The notes: generated by a model from the sequence alone, not told the origin. A DNA stretch of 64,000 nt from Bombardia bombarda (GCA_030512295.1 JAULSR010000005.1:2232001-2296000), one strand, 5' to 3'. Positions 46,584 to 59,167 are shown, numbered from the stretch's first letter. Program-made: numbers and translations.

Positions 46584-49500
46584 TTTTGCTCTTGTTCTTT
46601 TTTCGCTTTTTTGTATTGGGGAGGGGGCGGTGGTGGTGGTGATGTTGGTGGTTAATTGACAGCGACGATGGTTATCAGTCGTTTGGTGTTGTTCGACTTT
46701 CGCGCGCGCGGCGAAAAAGAAAATGGGGAAGGCAGGCGATTGGCAGCCGCGCATTGGAGTTTGATTTTAGCCACAGCTGGCTGGGTGGTGATTGTGATTG
46801 GCTGGATGATATGGACTTGGCACGAGGCTGAGTAAAGCATTGTGGCTGAAGCTTCTCGAAGCGTCGTTCGAGTACGTGCGTACAACATTTCCTTTTCTAG
46901 GTAGTGTTTAACAACAAAGAGCTGGATTTACTGTCACGCAATAGTTGGTCCGAACAACATGCGGTCAATATCTCGGGAAGCTGGCATTCTCAATATAGCT
47001 AGCACCCCGTTAGGTGCTGATGTTCATTCCTTGAACATCACTTGTCGTTTTACATGTTAGTTTTCAGGCCTAAAAACTGCGAACCAATCTTGAACATGAG
47101 CCACTGTCAGATATGAAGAGATATCGGTTTATATATATCTGGCTGATTGTGTTCTCAGCGATTGCTCGTCGTTTGGATAGCAAGGTACCTTGGTACCTGT
47201 ACTGCGGGCAGTGGCCATAGCGTGACTATTAACCCCATCTGGGTCTCCCCATCTTTGGAGAGGGAGACTGCAGATCGAATTGCAGCGCAACTAACTAAAA
47301 AGACTCATGCTCGATACCGATAGTCGCGTTGAAAGAGCTCGGCCTTGCATTGGTATGCATATGTAGATTGACTCGATGGATGCGGACCCAAGGGCTTTGG
47401 TACTTAGGTGCCGTAAGCTGAGATAGGGGCTACTCGCTCTAAGTTCACCCGTTTGGAAAACAGACAGATATTGTGTGTACATAACAGTACACCACACGAC
47501 GATCAATGAGCAGGTTGGTGCCATACCATTGAGCATGTCTCAACGCGAAAGGTTAGGTTGTGTGACCACGGCCAATAGCAATGACCCATATCCGCAAAAC
47601 AGGTGCTTGGTGCGCAGATGTGAGACATGCAACATGCGACTGACGATTGCGAGCTTTCACAGAAGAACCGAGCACTCTGACACGACACAGGTGCCACCTC
47701 GGCGGTCACGTCTCTCTTGCCCACTGCAAATATCCTACATGTGCAGTGTAATTGAATTTGGGTCCATTGAACCCCTAATAATGGAAGTTACGTACTACTA
47801 CCTGTGTCCACTTTTCACGCTCCTTTGGTTGGCCTTGTATCGCGATGCTCACGTTTCGGCCCACTGAGCAGTGGAGGGGATTGCGCAAGCCTGCGGCTTG
47901 GTCCAGTGCTGTGGTCCAGTTCTGCGCTTCACGTGGCTGGGAGCCCCCACTCTCATCAAGAGAATTAAAGAGGTCGGGCAACTAGGAAAAGAAAAGCTGG
48001 CGATGATGAACATGAAGTGTTTCAATCGTACCTCACTTCAAGATAAGTACCTTAGTGACCAAGCAGCGTTGTATATCATCATCTGCAAAACTAGATACCC
48101 ATCTCCCCAGACATTTACACTAGTAAAATGACCACGAGCATCCCGAGAGGGTCTGGGGGAAAGACGTAAGTTGCCGGAGCGTTGCATCTGGAAACATTGG
48201 TTCCCTTCCATTGGCACGGAGTCTCAAGATTCACGACAGGGATTAGCTCCCCACTAAAGTCACCCGATTTGATGGGGCGGCCTCCCAAACCCGATCCACG
48301 CTGCCCTATCCACCAGTAATCTGCAAGCATGCGAAAAGGGAAGTACGGAGGTACATGCAAAACAAAGCCTCCATCACTGCATTGAAGAAGGGACAGAGGG
48401 GCTGGGAACCTGGGACAGGAACACTTCGCCCGACTCGGGGCGGTACGCCCGATAACCAACCCTAGGAACTTTAGGAGTCTCTCTGTCCTAAGGTTCTGCC
48501 CTTTCCAGTGTTGCCGTGCTGGCTAGGCGAACGTAGGGTGGCACGAGAAAGAAAGGGTCCTTGGAATAAGCACCTTTAGTAGTACGAGAAACAGGATTTG
48601 GGGGCGTTAACAACAAGAAGGAAATTGCACCCAATAACAATGGTTGTCAACCAGCCTGATGGCAAGTTTCGCAACCCTTGAAATACCAATTACTACCTAC
48701 GTAGGTATAGCAAACCCCCATTCCCTATATATGGCTTGTGCAAGTCTTCGGCGCAATGCCCTGTCGAGAGAAAAATAGGCGCTTCCTGGACACAGAAGAT
48801 CCACCCTCGGTGCAATGGTATCTCCCCTGAGTCCTCCCTAGCCTCTGTCGTTCAGCTGGCGTGGGAATTTGGGGGATTCTTGGGAAGGCTTGGATATGCA
48901 AGATTTGTCGCCCGTCCGCCCAGAAAGTAGTGTAATTGGTTCAATTTCACCCTCCAAGGCAGGAAAACGAGCTCGGTTGGAACCCGGCTTTGGTTTAGCC
49001 AGCTGTCTAGTCCGGTCTAGTCCAGCTCGAGCCAGGCTAGGCATGTACCACCTACGTACCACCTAAACTACAGGCCAGTTCACCTCCACTGTTACTAATA
49101 ATTGTTAGGTTCCATTGCTGGTCCCCTGCAGTCCAATTCAGCAACAAAGCTCATTCCCCCCTACAGCTCTCGTTTGTCCATTCTGACGTAGGGTCATCCT
49201 CGCCCACTTTGCCAAGACCACGCACTTAACGCTTGAACAGCTTGAGTTGTTCATCCACATCATCCCCAGTGCACCACCCACCGCACCGCGCTGCACCGTC
49301 TTAGGTTATTATTGTTTTTCACCATTTTTGCTTTTCTTAATCAATTCCCGTGCTTGTCGTGTTTTTTGCTCCTCTTGTGCAGCTTTCACAAGTGTCTCTG
49401 TTGGATAATAATCTCCCTCCTTTTTGCTCCCCGCCGTCTTCACTGTCTGCCTGTGCCTGCCTGGAACGAGGTACTTCTGCTACCAACCTGCTAGCCTCCA

Positions 49501-49774
49501 TCGCCGCATCCATTTTCCACCCACCTGCCCAGCTCCCTACTAGCTCCCTACCTTACCTGACTGGGTACAGTACATACCCTCCCCCCTTTGCCTTATTACC
49601 TGCCCTGGGTAGCTCCCGTCGGCGCCCTATCCGCCTCAACCATCCTGGCTCGGTCCGCCAACTAAACCCCCCTTCAATTTTCTGCTTGTGAACTGGGTAG
49701 CTCGACAACGTCGCCATTGCATCAATTGGAAAGCAGGAGCACCGCTGCACACGCAGCACACCGTGCAAGTCGAA
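46584..49774. other. Divergent intergenic region, 3.2 kb
   Basis: No gene is supported between the U2AF small subunit and the tricalbin. Two adjacent perfect hairpins are at 47001-47039. Open frames are short. The last 500 bp before the tricalbin are CT-rich with CTACCTTACCTGACT words, a typical leader/promoter. Confidence 0.55.
47001..47039. repeat. Two adjacent short hairpins
   Basis: AGCACC (47001-47006) pairs with GGTGCT (47013-47018). Directly after it, GATGTTCA (47019-47026) pairs with TGAACATC (47032-47039) around a 5-nt loop. Both stems are perfect. No T-run or other terminator or RNA-gene sign follows. Confidence 0.6.
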
Positions 49775-52700
49775 ATGGCAACTGCCCACGCAGAAAACGA
49801 GCTCAAGCAGCAGGGCGCCATCGAGGCTGCTCGCGACCCCGAGAGCAATGTCACCGCTGAGGACGCCGAGCACATGATCGTCAAGGACAGCAAAGCTGCT
49901 GGCGTCGCCGCTTTCACATTCGACCCCAACGCCACTGCTGAAGAAAAAAGGTCACAGACCAGAGATGTAAGCTTCCCAATATTGCCCTTTCCGGAGTCTC
50001 GTCCACTAACCAGGGTGAAGGCGATCCCCGACGGCTTCACCAGACGGCCACATGGCGTAGCCATTGCCACAGATATCGACGATGGCTCCAAGCCCGACAT
50101 CGACCTGCCTACTCCATCCAAAGCTGGCGCCGTCGCCGTTACCACGGGTGAGGATGGCAAGACACTCGTAAACGGGAACACCGAGGAAGAGGACGCCGCC
50201 GAGATGGCCAAAAAAACCGGCTGGGCTCCCAGATTCGGCTGGCCCGTCGATCCCGAGGATGGCGTGGATTTGCTCGATCATACAACGTGGCTGGAGGGCC
50301 AGATTCCGGACACATACTTTGGAGGTGAGAAATGTTCCCCGTCTACCCAACAACATGACTGATGTCTAACTACTGCGCAAAGACTGGTACTACAATGCTG
50401 CCGTCATCGTATTTGCCTGCATTTCGTCGTGGCTTGTAGCGGTACTGGGTGGTGGTCTTGGTTGGGTCTTCCTCATCATGGCAATATGCTCAACATACTA
50501 CCGTACTTCACTCCGCCGCGTACGCCGAAACTTCAGAGACGACATCACCCGCGAAATGGGCCTGAAGAAGCTGGACACGGACAACGAATCCGTCGAATGG
50601 ATCAACTCTTTCCTAGTCAAGTTCTGGCCCATTTACCAGCCCGTCCTGGCTGAGACCATTATCAGCTCAGTCGACCAGGTTCTGAGCGGGGCCACGCCCG
50701 CCTTCTTGGACAGCCTGAAGCTCAAAGCTTTCACTCTGGGCAACAAGCCACCGAGAATGGAACATGTCAAGACGTATCCCAAGGCCGAGGATGATGTCGT
50801 CATCATGGACTGGATGTTTAGCTTCACCCCCAACGATACCGCAGACATGACGGCCCATCAAATTAGGAACAAGGTCAATCCCAAGGTTGTTTTGGAGATT
50901 CGAATCGGCAAGGCCATGGTCAGCAAGGGTCTGGATGTCATCGTCGAGGATATGGCTTTCTCCGGTATCATGCGCCTCAAGATCAAGTTACAGCTCCCGT
51001 TTCCTCACGTTGAAAAAATCGAGATGTGCTTCCTTGAGAGGCCCACTATCGACTACGTCTGCAAGCCTCTTGGAGGAGAAACCTTCGGCTTCGATATCAA
51101 CTTCATCCCCGGCCTAGAGACCTTCATTCTGGAGCAGATTCATGGAACACTTGCCCCCATGATGTATGCGCCGAACGTCTTCCCGATCGAAGTGGCAAAG
51201 ATGCTTGCTGGCACTCCCGTTGACCAGGCTATCGGCGTGTTGGCAGTCACACTGCACGGCGCCGAGGGCCTGAAGAACACTGACAGCTTTGCAGGTACAC
51301 CTGACCCCTATGCTGTATTGTCTCTGAACAGGAGACAGGCACTTGCGCAAACAAAGGTCATCAAGGAGTCGAATAGCCCCCGTTGGAACGAGACTCACTA
51401 CATCATCATCACCTCTTTCAACGATTCTCTTGACGTCGAGATCTTTGACTACAATGATTTCAGAAAGGACAAGAAGCTCGGCGCCGCATCTTTCCCACTG
51501 GAGAACATGGAGGAGATCCGCGAGTACGAGAATGAGAGACTCGAGGTTAAGCATGACGGCAAAGCAAGGGGCGTGGTCTCTTGTGATATCCGCTTCTTCC
51601 CCGTACTGGAGCCGGTCAAACTGCCCGACGGAACCGAGGAGCCTGTTCCCGATTCGAATACAGGAATTTTGCGATTCACTGTCGAGCAGGCGAAGGCGCT
51701 TGACGGTACCAAGAGCTTGGTTGGCCTTCTGAACCCCTACGCGACACTTCTCTTGAACGGCAAGGAAGTACACATCTCCAAGAAGCTTAAACGCACCAAT
51801 AATCCTATTTGGGATAACGGATCCAAGGAGATTTTGATCACTGATCGCAAGAATGCCAAGCTTGGAGTTGCCATCAAAGATGATCGGGACCTTACTGGGG
51901 ACCAGCTTATCGGAACATATCAGATCAAACTTGACGACATGCTCGATCTCATGAGCAAGGGACAAGACTGGTATAACCTTGCTGGCGTTAAAACCGGACG
52001 TGTAAAGATGATGGCACAGTGGAAGCCTGTGACCATTTCTGGCGTTGCTGCTAGCACCGGAGGATATCAGACGCCCATCGGCGTCCTGCGGGTGCATTTC
52101 AAGAACGCCAAGCAGCTACGAAACTTTGAGGCACTGGGCAAGTCGGACCCCTACGCCAGAGTACTGCTATCGGGAGTCGAGAAATCTCGCACAGTTACAT
52201 TCAAGAACAACCTCAATCCCGACTGGGACGAGGTGCTCTACGTCCCCATTCATTCCGCGAAAGAGCGACTGCAGCTCGAGGTCATGGATGCGGAGAATGT
52301 GGGCCGTGACAGAAGTCTTGGTCTGACCGAGATCTTCTCTGGCGACTACATGTCCCAGGATGAGAATGGAGAATGGGCTGTTCACGACAAGAAAGTTGTC
52401 CGAGAGGACGGTCTCAAGATCCATGGCAAGGGTGTTGCCAAAGGAGTCCTTACCTACACCGTTGCCTTTTACCCTACCCTCAATGTTGCTGACCCCGAGG
52501 ACGAAGAAGAGGCAGAGAAGGAGAAAGATAATACATCTTCCGCTGAATCTGGGCAGTCATTGGAAGTGCCACGATCTGCCGAGGCTGGAAAGTTTTCCGT
52601 AACGCTCGAGAAGACAGATGGCACAAAGCCGGCTGAAGAGAAAGAACCAGCAACGCCTCTCACACCAAAGACACCCACTACCCCTATTTCTCCTTCGTTC

Positions 52701-54482
52701 CCTAGACGGTCTCGGGACGAAAAGGAGCCGCCAAAGATTCGTCTTACGCCTCAGGAACTACTCAGATATGAGTCTGGCTTGATCATTTTCAAGCTCATGG
52801 AAGCGGATTTGCCTAAGAATCACCGTATCGAGGTGTTCGTTGATGACATGGCTTTCCCGTCTTATATTTCCTCAGTAGCAAAGTCCAAGTCGCACAAGTT
52901 TGACGAGATTGGCGACTGTTTCATCCGCGAGCTGGACTTCTCCAAGCTCACAATCAAGATCAGTGAAAAGTCTGATAAGCAAGAAGGCGAAAACAAGCAA
53001 CACGTTTTGGCCCGCTTAGCGGGTAATACTCTAGATACTTTGAAGCAATGCCTCGTAAGTTTGCACAGTACCTGCCTATACTTCGTAACAGTAGCTAACA
53101 CATGACAGAATAACCCGACCGTTCTGAAGATTAGAGATGATCAAGGCAATGTGTACTCGATCAAGGTTAGCCTGAAATATGTTCCAGTCAAGATGAACTT
53201 AGACCCTAGCGAGAGCATCAACAACATGGGCAACCTTCGGGTTGATATCCTGGATGCCAAGGACCTCCCGTCGGCCGATTCGAATGGCAAGAGTGACCCA
53301 TACGTCAAGTTTGAGTTCAACGGCCAGGAAGTACACAAGACGAAGACGCAAAAGAAGACTCTTCATCCCGTCTGGAACGAATTCTTCGAGTTGTCGGTAC
53401 CCTCTCGAACTGCGGCCAACTTCAAGGCCACCGTTTGGGACTGGGATCTTGCGGGGGGTGATGATCTCCTGGGTGCCGCCGATATTAATTTGGACACGCT
53501 TGAGCCATTCAAGGGGCAGGAGATGGTGTTCTCTCTCGATGGAAAGTCGGGTACTATTCGCTTGCGACTTATCTTCCGGCCCGACTATGTCACAAGGACC
53601 AGGCAGGGCAGCTCCACCTTCTCTGGCACGTTTTCCGTTCCTGGAAAGATTGTCACGGGTGTTGCTGGCGCTCCTATCAAGGGAGGTGCGGCCGTTGTCG
53701 GTGCCGTTGGCCAGGGCGTTGGCAAGGGTGCTTCTTTCCTGAAGCGTGGTTTCCGCTCTGGAACCGGCAAGAAGGATGATGAATCGGATGGCGCAGTTCC
53801 GACCATTGCCCCGGCTAATATCCCTATCATCACTACCAATGGTCCCGATCCAAGTCCGGGGATGGGCCTGAAGCGGTCTACCGGACTCGCGATCATTCCA
53901 GATGGAGATGCCACGCCTCCTAGCCCTCCAGACTCCAGAACCGCAGGAGTTGCAAACGGGGGGCTTGGCTATCATCACTCCCGCACCAAGAGTATGGGGG
54001 CATCCTCAATTCACAGCGCTATCTTTCCTGGCGCATCCTCAGGGACTGCGTCTTTCACCGTTGTGTCGGCGTCAGGATTCCCTCCCTCTTCAGACACTTA
54101 TGTTACTGTTACGCAAGTGAGAGAGGGCAAGTCGAAGTTGGTTGGCAAGACCAAGCACCACAAGGGACCGTCAGGAACCGTCAAGTTCGGCGATGTTTTC
54201 AGAATCTCGTGCACGCCTGATTCGCAGTTCAAGGTCGAGGTCAAGGAGCACCACACACTCAGTAGCGACGAGCTCCTTGGCGAGAGCATCTACTTTGTAG
54301 ATGAGTCGGGCGCCGGCCAGGAAAAGGATATCAAGGTTGGAAATGGCACGGTCACGATCAGCAGTGCGTTTGTGCCAACCGAAGACTTGGCGGTGTCGGA
54401 TAGCCCGAAGTCGACGCATTTGCGGAGGAGTTTCTTGGGGAAGAGGGATAGCAAGAGTCGGGAGGGAACACCGGCCTCCTGA
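49775..54482 (+). CDS. TCB: Tricalbin (ER-plasma membrane tether, SMP and C2 domains)
   Basis: Four exons: 49775-49966, 50021-50324, 50383-53054, 53109-54482 (introns 54, 58 and 54 bp), 1513 aa. Domains in order: acidic N-terminus; hydrophobic hairpin at about 170-200 (AAVIVFACISSWLVAVLGGG...); SMP lipid-transfer domain about 220-430 (SVEWINSFLVKFWPIYQP, TPAFLDSLKLKAFTLGNKPP); C2 domains near 450, 590, 730 and 1095 (each with GxL-V-x-A-x-L and DPY cores, e.g. KSDPYVKFEFNG); a divergent one near 960; and a C2-like segment near 1360-1480. Yeast tricalbins Tcb1-3 anchor in cortical ER and bind plasma-membrane lipids through C2 domains. The first intron has length divisible by three and no stop, so retention would add 18 residues. 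I prefer splicing because it joins KRSQTRD to AIPDGF, as in relatives I remember. Confidence 0.92.
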
Positions 54483-55203
54483 GCTAAGCTGGGTTCTCTT
54501 TTCTCTTAACTCGATCTGTTCTATCCTCTTTTCTATTTTACGGGACCAGTTTTCTTCATTTTTTGTTTAAGCGATTGACTTATGGAAGCTTAGGGATGGG
54601 CGTGGACGAGTTTCAAAAACACTGGTTCGGCGGCGGGACATATTGCGAATGGACTCGAGACAGTTGGTGCTACAGCTGCTACAGCTGCTGCCGCCTGGCG
54701 ATGATACCTCTTCTGCCCTACTACTGCTATGGTATTATTTCTCATTTTTATGCTTACTTGGCTACCTCACCCGAGTCCAATGATCTTAACACCGAGTCTA
54801 CTCCTTTTCCTGTTTTATCTTTGCAGGGGTCTACTGAAGGTGGCACAAAACAAAAATGTAGGGAAGGGAAGATAAAGGGAAGATTGCGTGGCATCGGATA
54901 GGAAGCATTTTGTATAGTCTTCTTTGGAAAACAAACTTAATTGCATTGCGTTTCTTAGTCTAATAATGACAGGCTGCGCTTAGTTTGAGCAGTTGGAATA
55001 TCAATATGCCAGTATGAAGCTGTTAATAAAAGCATGGCTGCATCTGTACCTTACCAGTTATGAATTAGAACGATAAGAATGTGCAATTTGAATAAATGGT
55101 TCTGCTTATCATAAACAAAAAGGCATCCATCCGGTACCTATGTCAGATCAAACTTCGTCTTGCCATGGACAATAGGGATTTTGGTGTTCCGTGGATATAC
55201 AGT

Positions 55204-55229
55204 AAGGTAGGTAGGTAGGTAGGTAGGTA
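55204..55229. repeat. (GTAG)n microsatellite
   Basis: Six copies of GTAG/GGTA in tandem, 480 bp upstream of the ELMO gene. Confidence 0.9.
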
Positions 55230-55680
55230 CATCTTGGATACAGGGGTCTCCAAGCAGGAACAGTCTAGACCCACCTTCCCCAATCCCCTGCCCAGCGCCA
55301 AGGCCATGGGAATTGACAAGTCTAAGCAAGCAAGCAAGCAAGCCAGTGCGCCAGCGCCCGCCAACCGAAGCTGTCGCGAAGTCAAAAATTTAGCAGGAAT
55401 GCCTCCGGATATTAAGATTTCCATATTGCGGATATAGGATAATTGACACACAGCTGGATGCATGTCATTTCCTTAGCCTCAACTTTGCTAACTCGTTGGT
55501 CGACCTGAATTGAAGCACATAGCTTCGTTCGATTGGGGCTTTCTTGGTGCTTCATCGTCTACCTAGCTCCTGAGTCCTGCCCCCGCCCGCCGTCCTATCG
55601 ATCTCGAACCTCTCGAACCCCAACCCTCGAACCTCGACGCTCGATCCTGACATTGTCATCCATATTCGTGGAGTGAACAG

Positions 55681-55706
55681 CAGCCAGCAGCCAGCAGCCA
55701 GCAGCC
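55681..55706 (+). repeat. (CAGCCAG)n heptamer leader repeat
   Basis: Three and a half copies of CAGCCAG run straight into the ELMO start codon, so the translation start context is formed by a tandem repeat (AGCCATGG). Confidence 0.85.
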
Positions 55707-58001
55707 ATGGACCAGGCCGACATACCGGCGCTGCTCTCGCGCCTCGCTAGCGACGAGGATGCAGCGCGCAAAATGGCCGTCTTCAAGCTGCAGTCGTCCA
55801 TCAACGACCCGGCCTTTGCCGACGTCTTCATCTCGTCGGGCGGCCTCGTCGTGCTGCGGCGCCTGATCATGGCCACGGGCGGCAACACGCTGGCCTACTC
55901 GCTGCAGAGCCTGACGCGCCTGCTCGAAGTCGACATGGGCTGGGGCATATTCGAGGGCGCCGCCGCCGGCGACCTGGTCGAGCGCGTCGTCGAGCTCATC
56001 GTCACCAACCCCCTCGTCAACATCCTGCGCGGCGCGACCGCCATCCTCGTCGCCCTGGTCGGCCACTCCCAGTCCAACGCCCGCGGCGGCGGCGGCGGCG
56101 GCGGCGCCTCCGCCGCCAGCAGGACCCCCGGCACATTTGGCTTCCGCGCGCTGAAGCCCGCCGTCGCCGTCTACCCGCAGTTCTTTGAGCTCGTCATCCA
56201 GCAGCTGCAGTCGGCCGACCACGCGCTGTGCGCCAATGCGCTGATGCTTATCAACGCGCTGATACGCGACGCCGTGTCGAACGATGGCGTGGCGGCTGTT
56301 GCCTTGTCCAAGGGGACGGGTGTCGGGGAGGAGTGGTCAAAGTTTATCAAGAAGCTGCAGGATCTGGGGCTGATCAAGGCGGTCCACAATCTGATGCAGA
56401 GCTCATCGCTACAGGACCTCGCACACCCGCTGCTCGAGTTCCAGTCGCTTACGAAGGTGCTGTTGAGGAAGTGGAGGGAGGTGCGGGTCGATCTGGAGCG
56501 GCCCGAGCACAGGAGGGCGCTCAAGGGGCTACATCTCGCGAGCGCGCCGGATAGGCGACATGTGAATGGCACGGCGCAGGCGGCGGCTGCGGCGGCGGAG
56601 GAGAGCGAAGCGGGCAAGAAGGGGAGCCGGAGACATAACCCGGAAAAATGGCGGAGGCTGGGCTTCGAGACGGAGTCTCCGGCCATGGAGTTTGAGGTGG
56701 CGGGGTTTTTGGGCATGATGGACTTGACTGATTATGTGAGGAAAAATGAGGACGGGTTCCAGAAGTTGTTGTTGGAACAGTCGGCCAAGCCGCTCAGGGA
56801 GAGGTGTCCAGTTGCTCGGGCGAGTCTGGCGGTGACCATGATTCTATACGACCATTTCGACGTGGACAAGTCGGATCTGGAGGATGTTAGGGGCCATCAG
56901 ACGCTCGACGCGGCAAAGGCAAACGACAGGCTATTCCGGCCTTTGCTTCTCCAGTGGTCGCGGTTGCACACTGCCGGTCTACAGGCTTTCTTTCGCATGT
57001 GGAAGGCGACGGGGGCGGAGCGCGATGATTTCGATAAGGCGGCCGAGCTGGTCCGCATTCTCATAGAGCAGGTGGTTGGCCAGGCCAGCAGGTCTAAGGA
57101 TGTGTTGGAAGTCGAGGATGATCTGCAAGAGTACGACGCCGGGAGACTACGAGAGCTGCAGATGGACCTGTTAGAGCTCACGTTTGAGGACCAATGGGGC
57201 CCACATCTCTACCATGTCCGCGAGGAGCTCAAGCACGAGGCGCTGCAGTTTGTCAAGGAGCAACGCATCCGATGCTTGCTCGAGGGCTCGTGGTTCACCA
57301 AGCCCGTCTCCCAGAACCACTCGCGGCAGGACAGCTATGCCGCGCGACGGCGCCTCTACCAGCCGTGGCGGTTCGCCAGGCTCTCGCACAACCGGCGCTA
57401 TCTGCATTACGCCGACTTCCCCGAGAAGACATCGCAGGACCCAAGCCTCGAGACCCTGACTGAGAAGGTGGACCTGAGCACCATCAGCTCGGTCGTGTCC
57501 AACGTGTCGGCGCCGAGCGAGGAGACGGAAAGCCAGAGCCAGAGCACTTCGACCACGGCTTCAACACTCAATAATAATAATACTAATAATAATAATACCC
57601 CTGCACAGCCCGCCAAGCCCACGACCAAAATCACCATTTACAGCTTCGTCGAGGACGGCGCCGCCGCTGGGGCCGGGGCCAGCAGCTCGGGCGGTCCCAG
57701 CCCCATAGTAGGAAAGCAAGACTCAGCGGGTAGCGGCGAGCACAAGGAGCAGCCCATCCTCACGCTGTTCCCGCTCAACCACAGCCTCGCGTCCGAGTGG
57801 CTGGACGGTTTGCTCATGCTGCTGAACCAGGCGCCCATCACGTCGGAGACCAACAAGCTAGTCACCCTCGTTAGTGATTACGGGCTCAAGATTCGTCTGC
57901 TTAATGTCAGGGTGGAGGCGATGCATTCGGGGCCGGAGCCCGGTGCGGGGACGGTGCCTAGTCGAGAGGGGCTGGATGAGGATTATTTTTATGAGATTTG
58001 A
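55707..58001 (+). CDS. LMO1: ELMO/CED-12 family protein (yeast Lmo1 homologue)
   Basis: Intronless, 764 aa. The N-terminal third is an armadillo-like helical region (SRLASDEDAARKMAVFKLQ, LVVLRRLIMATGGNTLAYSLQSL). The central part matches the ELMO domain: WRRLGFETESPAMEF, LTDYVRKNEDGF, RCPVARASLAVTMIL, DDFDKAAELVRILIEQV. A PH-like domain follows (EQRIRCLLEGSWFTK, WRFARLSHNRRYLHYADF ... EWLDGLLMLL). The segment order is the same as in animal ELMO1. ELMO proteins bind DOCK-family GEFs and activate Rac/Rho GTPases; in yeast Lmo1 works with Dck1 on Rho5 at the plasma membrane and mitochondria. Fungus-specific low-complexity inserts are a Gly run (about 56085-56105), a Ser/Thr/Asn linker with an AAT repeat (57571-57597) and an Ala/Gly/Ser stretch inside the PH region. 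The ATG was chosen as the first in frame. Partner genes are not in the window. Confidence 0.9.
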   Translation: MDQADIPALLSRLASDEDAARKMAVFKLQSSINDPAFADVFISSGGLVVLRRLIMATGGNTLAYSLQSLTRLLEVDMGWGIFEGAAAGDLVERVVELIVTNPLVNILRGATAILVALVGHSQSNARGGGGGGGASAASRTPGTFGFRALKPAVAVYPQFFELVIQQLQSADHALCANALMLINALIRDAVSNDGVAAVALSKGTGVGEEWSKFIKKLQDLGLIKAVHNLMQSSSLQDLAHPLLEFQSLTKVLLRKWREVRVDLERPEHRRALKGLHLASAPDRRHVNGTAQAAAAAAEESEAGKKGSRRHNPEKWRRLGFETESPAMEFEVAGFLGMMDLTDYVRKNEDGFQKLLLEQSAKPLRERCPVARASLAVTMILYDHFDVDKSDLEDVRGHQTLDAAKANDRLFRPLLLQWSRLHTAGLQAFFRMWKATGAERDDFDKAAELVRILIEQVVGQASRSKDVLEVEDDLQEYDAGRLRELQMDLLELTFEDQWGPHLYHVREELKHEALQFVKEQRIRCLLEGSWFTKPVSQNHSRQDSYAARRRLYQPWRFARLSHNRRYLHYADFPEKTSQDPSLETLTEKVDLSTISSVVSNVSAPSEETESQSQSTSTTASTLNNNNTNNNNTPAQPAKPTTKITIYSFVEDGAAAGAGASSSGGPSPIVGKQDSAGSGEHKEQPILTLFPLNHSLASEWLDGLLMLLNQAPITSETNKLVTLVSDYGLKIRLLNVRVEAMHSGPEPGAGTVPSREGLDEDYFYEI

Positions 58002-59167
58002 GGAGGTTGAATGTTTATGCTTTTGTGGGTTTGTGGTAAATGCAGTATTCCCTTGGTGCTTTCCCTTCCTCCCTCCTGTTCCTTTTGTTTATTCCTAGTT
58101 TGAGTATTCTTTTATAAGATTGGTGGCTCCCAGAGGGACTGAGGACGGTAGCGCTTTCGCTTTGTGGGCTGGCTGGGCTTTTGTATAGCATGAGAGCTTT
58201 TTGTTTTGTTCGTATATACCCCATATCGCTATTTTTCTTCTTCTCTCTTTGGTTCCGAGAGAAAGAGGCTGTTTGGCGCTGAGTAAAAGTTATCCACTAT
58301 ATGTTTAGCGATACTATGTATGTTAACAGGGCTAGTAGTTAAAATCCAATGCGTTGCATTGCAAAGCACGAGAACTTTGATAGCTACCTATGTATGAATG
58401 TTGCGTTGTGTTGTGTAATCGAGGTAAGTACCTCAGGTTCCCGGGTACCTATCTATTTGAATCTAGATGCATGAGCTTATAGGCTTCGTATATGGCATGT
58501 CGTGCCCAAGACATGTTATGCATGTAATTGTCTCTGTAAGAGAAGGCAGGTACGCCTGATCAAGGTGGTCACAATGAAGATAACTGGGAAGGCGAGCAAT
58601 GACTGGTATTGGCGTAAGACTTCAACCTGGCCCTCGCAAAGGAAGGTGGGCGAGGGCCGCTGTTTATATACATAGTTGGTGGGATAACTGGCATGTGCTT
58701 GGGGATGTCCTTACAGTCTCAGGGCGCGGAATGCTCGAAATTCGAACTGCCTCAGGTTGATGATATCATATTAATAAATCGAAATAGTAGAAGTAAAGGA
58801 TTTACCCTTATATTGAATTATTTACATACACGCGTTAATAATTGTCGCTGATTATACCCCTTTTCCTCTCGTTTCTTCCAAGATCCAGTCGGATTCGCTG
58901 CCAATCAATCCGTCTGCACGCGCAAGCGGGGCCTTCTCTCGATTCTGGCTCCTGGATCGACTCCCGCTCGGGTTACACCAAGCTAGCGTGGATAGCTAAT
59001 CTAAGTGCGGGGTTGCCCGGACAAAGGTACCTTCCCTCAGGTCAAGAAGCCAAGCCCACGTCCAAAGCTTTGGGCAGGCGCGGCAGCTCTGCGTCATCAT
59101 TTCCATAGCTTCAATTTCATCTCATCTTCCTCACAAAACAAACGCCCCTCGCATTGAGTTTTCGTTT
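58002..59167. other. Intergenic, 1.2 kb
   Basis: No gene seen. AT-rich 3' region of the ELMO gene, then presumed promoter of the GRF-finger gene. Confidence 0.65.

Larger units (their letters stand above)
54483..55706. other. Intergenic, 1.2 kb
   Basis: Presumed 3' end of the tricalbin and promoter of the ELMO gene. A (GGTA)n run of six units lies at about 55206-55229 and AAGC repeats at 55325-55341. No gene seen. Confidence 0.6.

Noticed and set aside
46086..46655. 189-codon open frame antisense to the U2AF small subunit
   Set aside because: Val/Ala/Glu-rich mirror of the GC-rich coding strand; no independent evidence.
51114..52097. 327-codon open frame antisense to the tricalbin
   Set aside because: Lies wholly inside the C2-domain coding region and has no domain features.
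55600..55650. Repeated TCGAACC words resembling reverse-strand tRNA T-loops
   Set aside because: Several copies in a row without cloverleaf arms; simple CT/CGAACC repetition in a leader.
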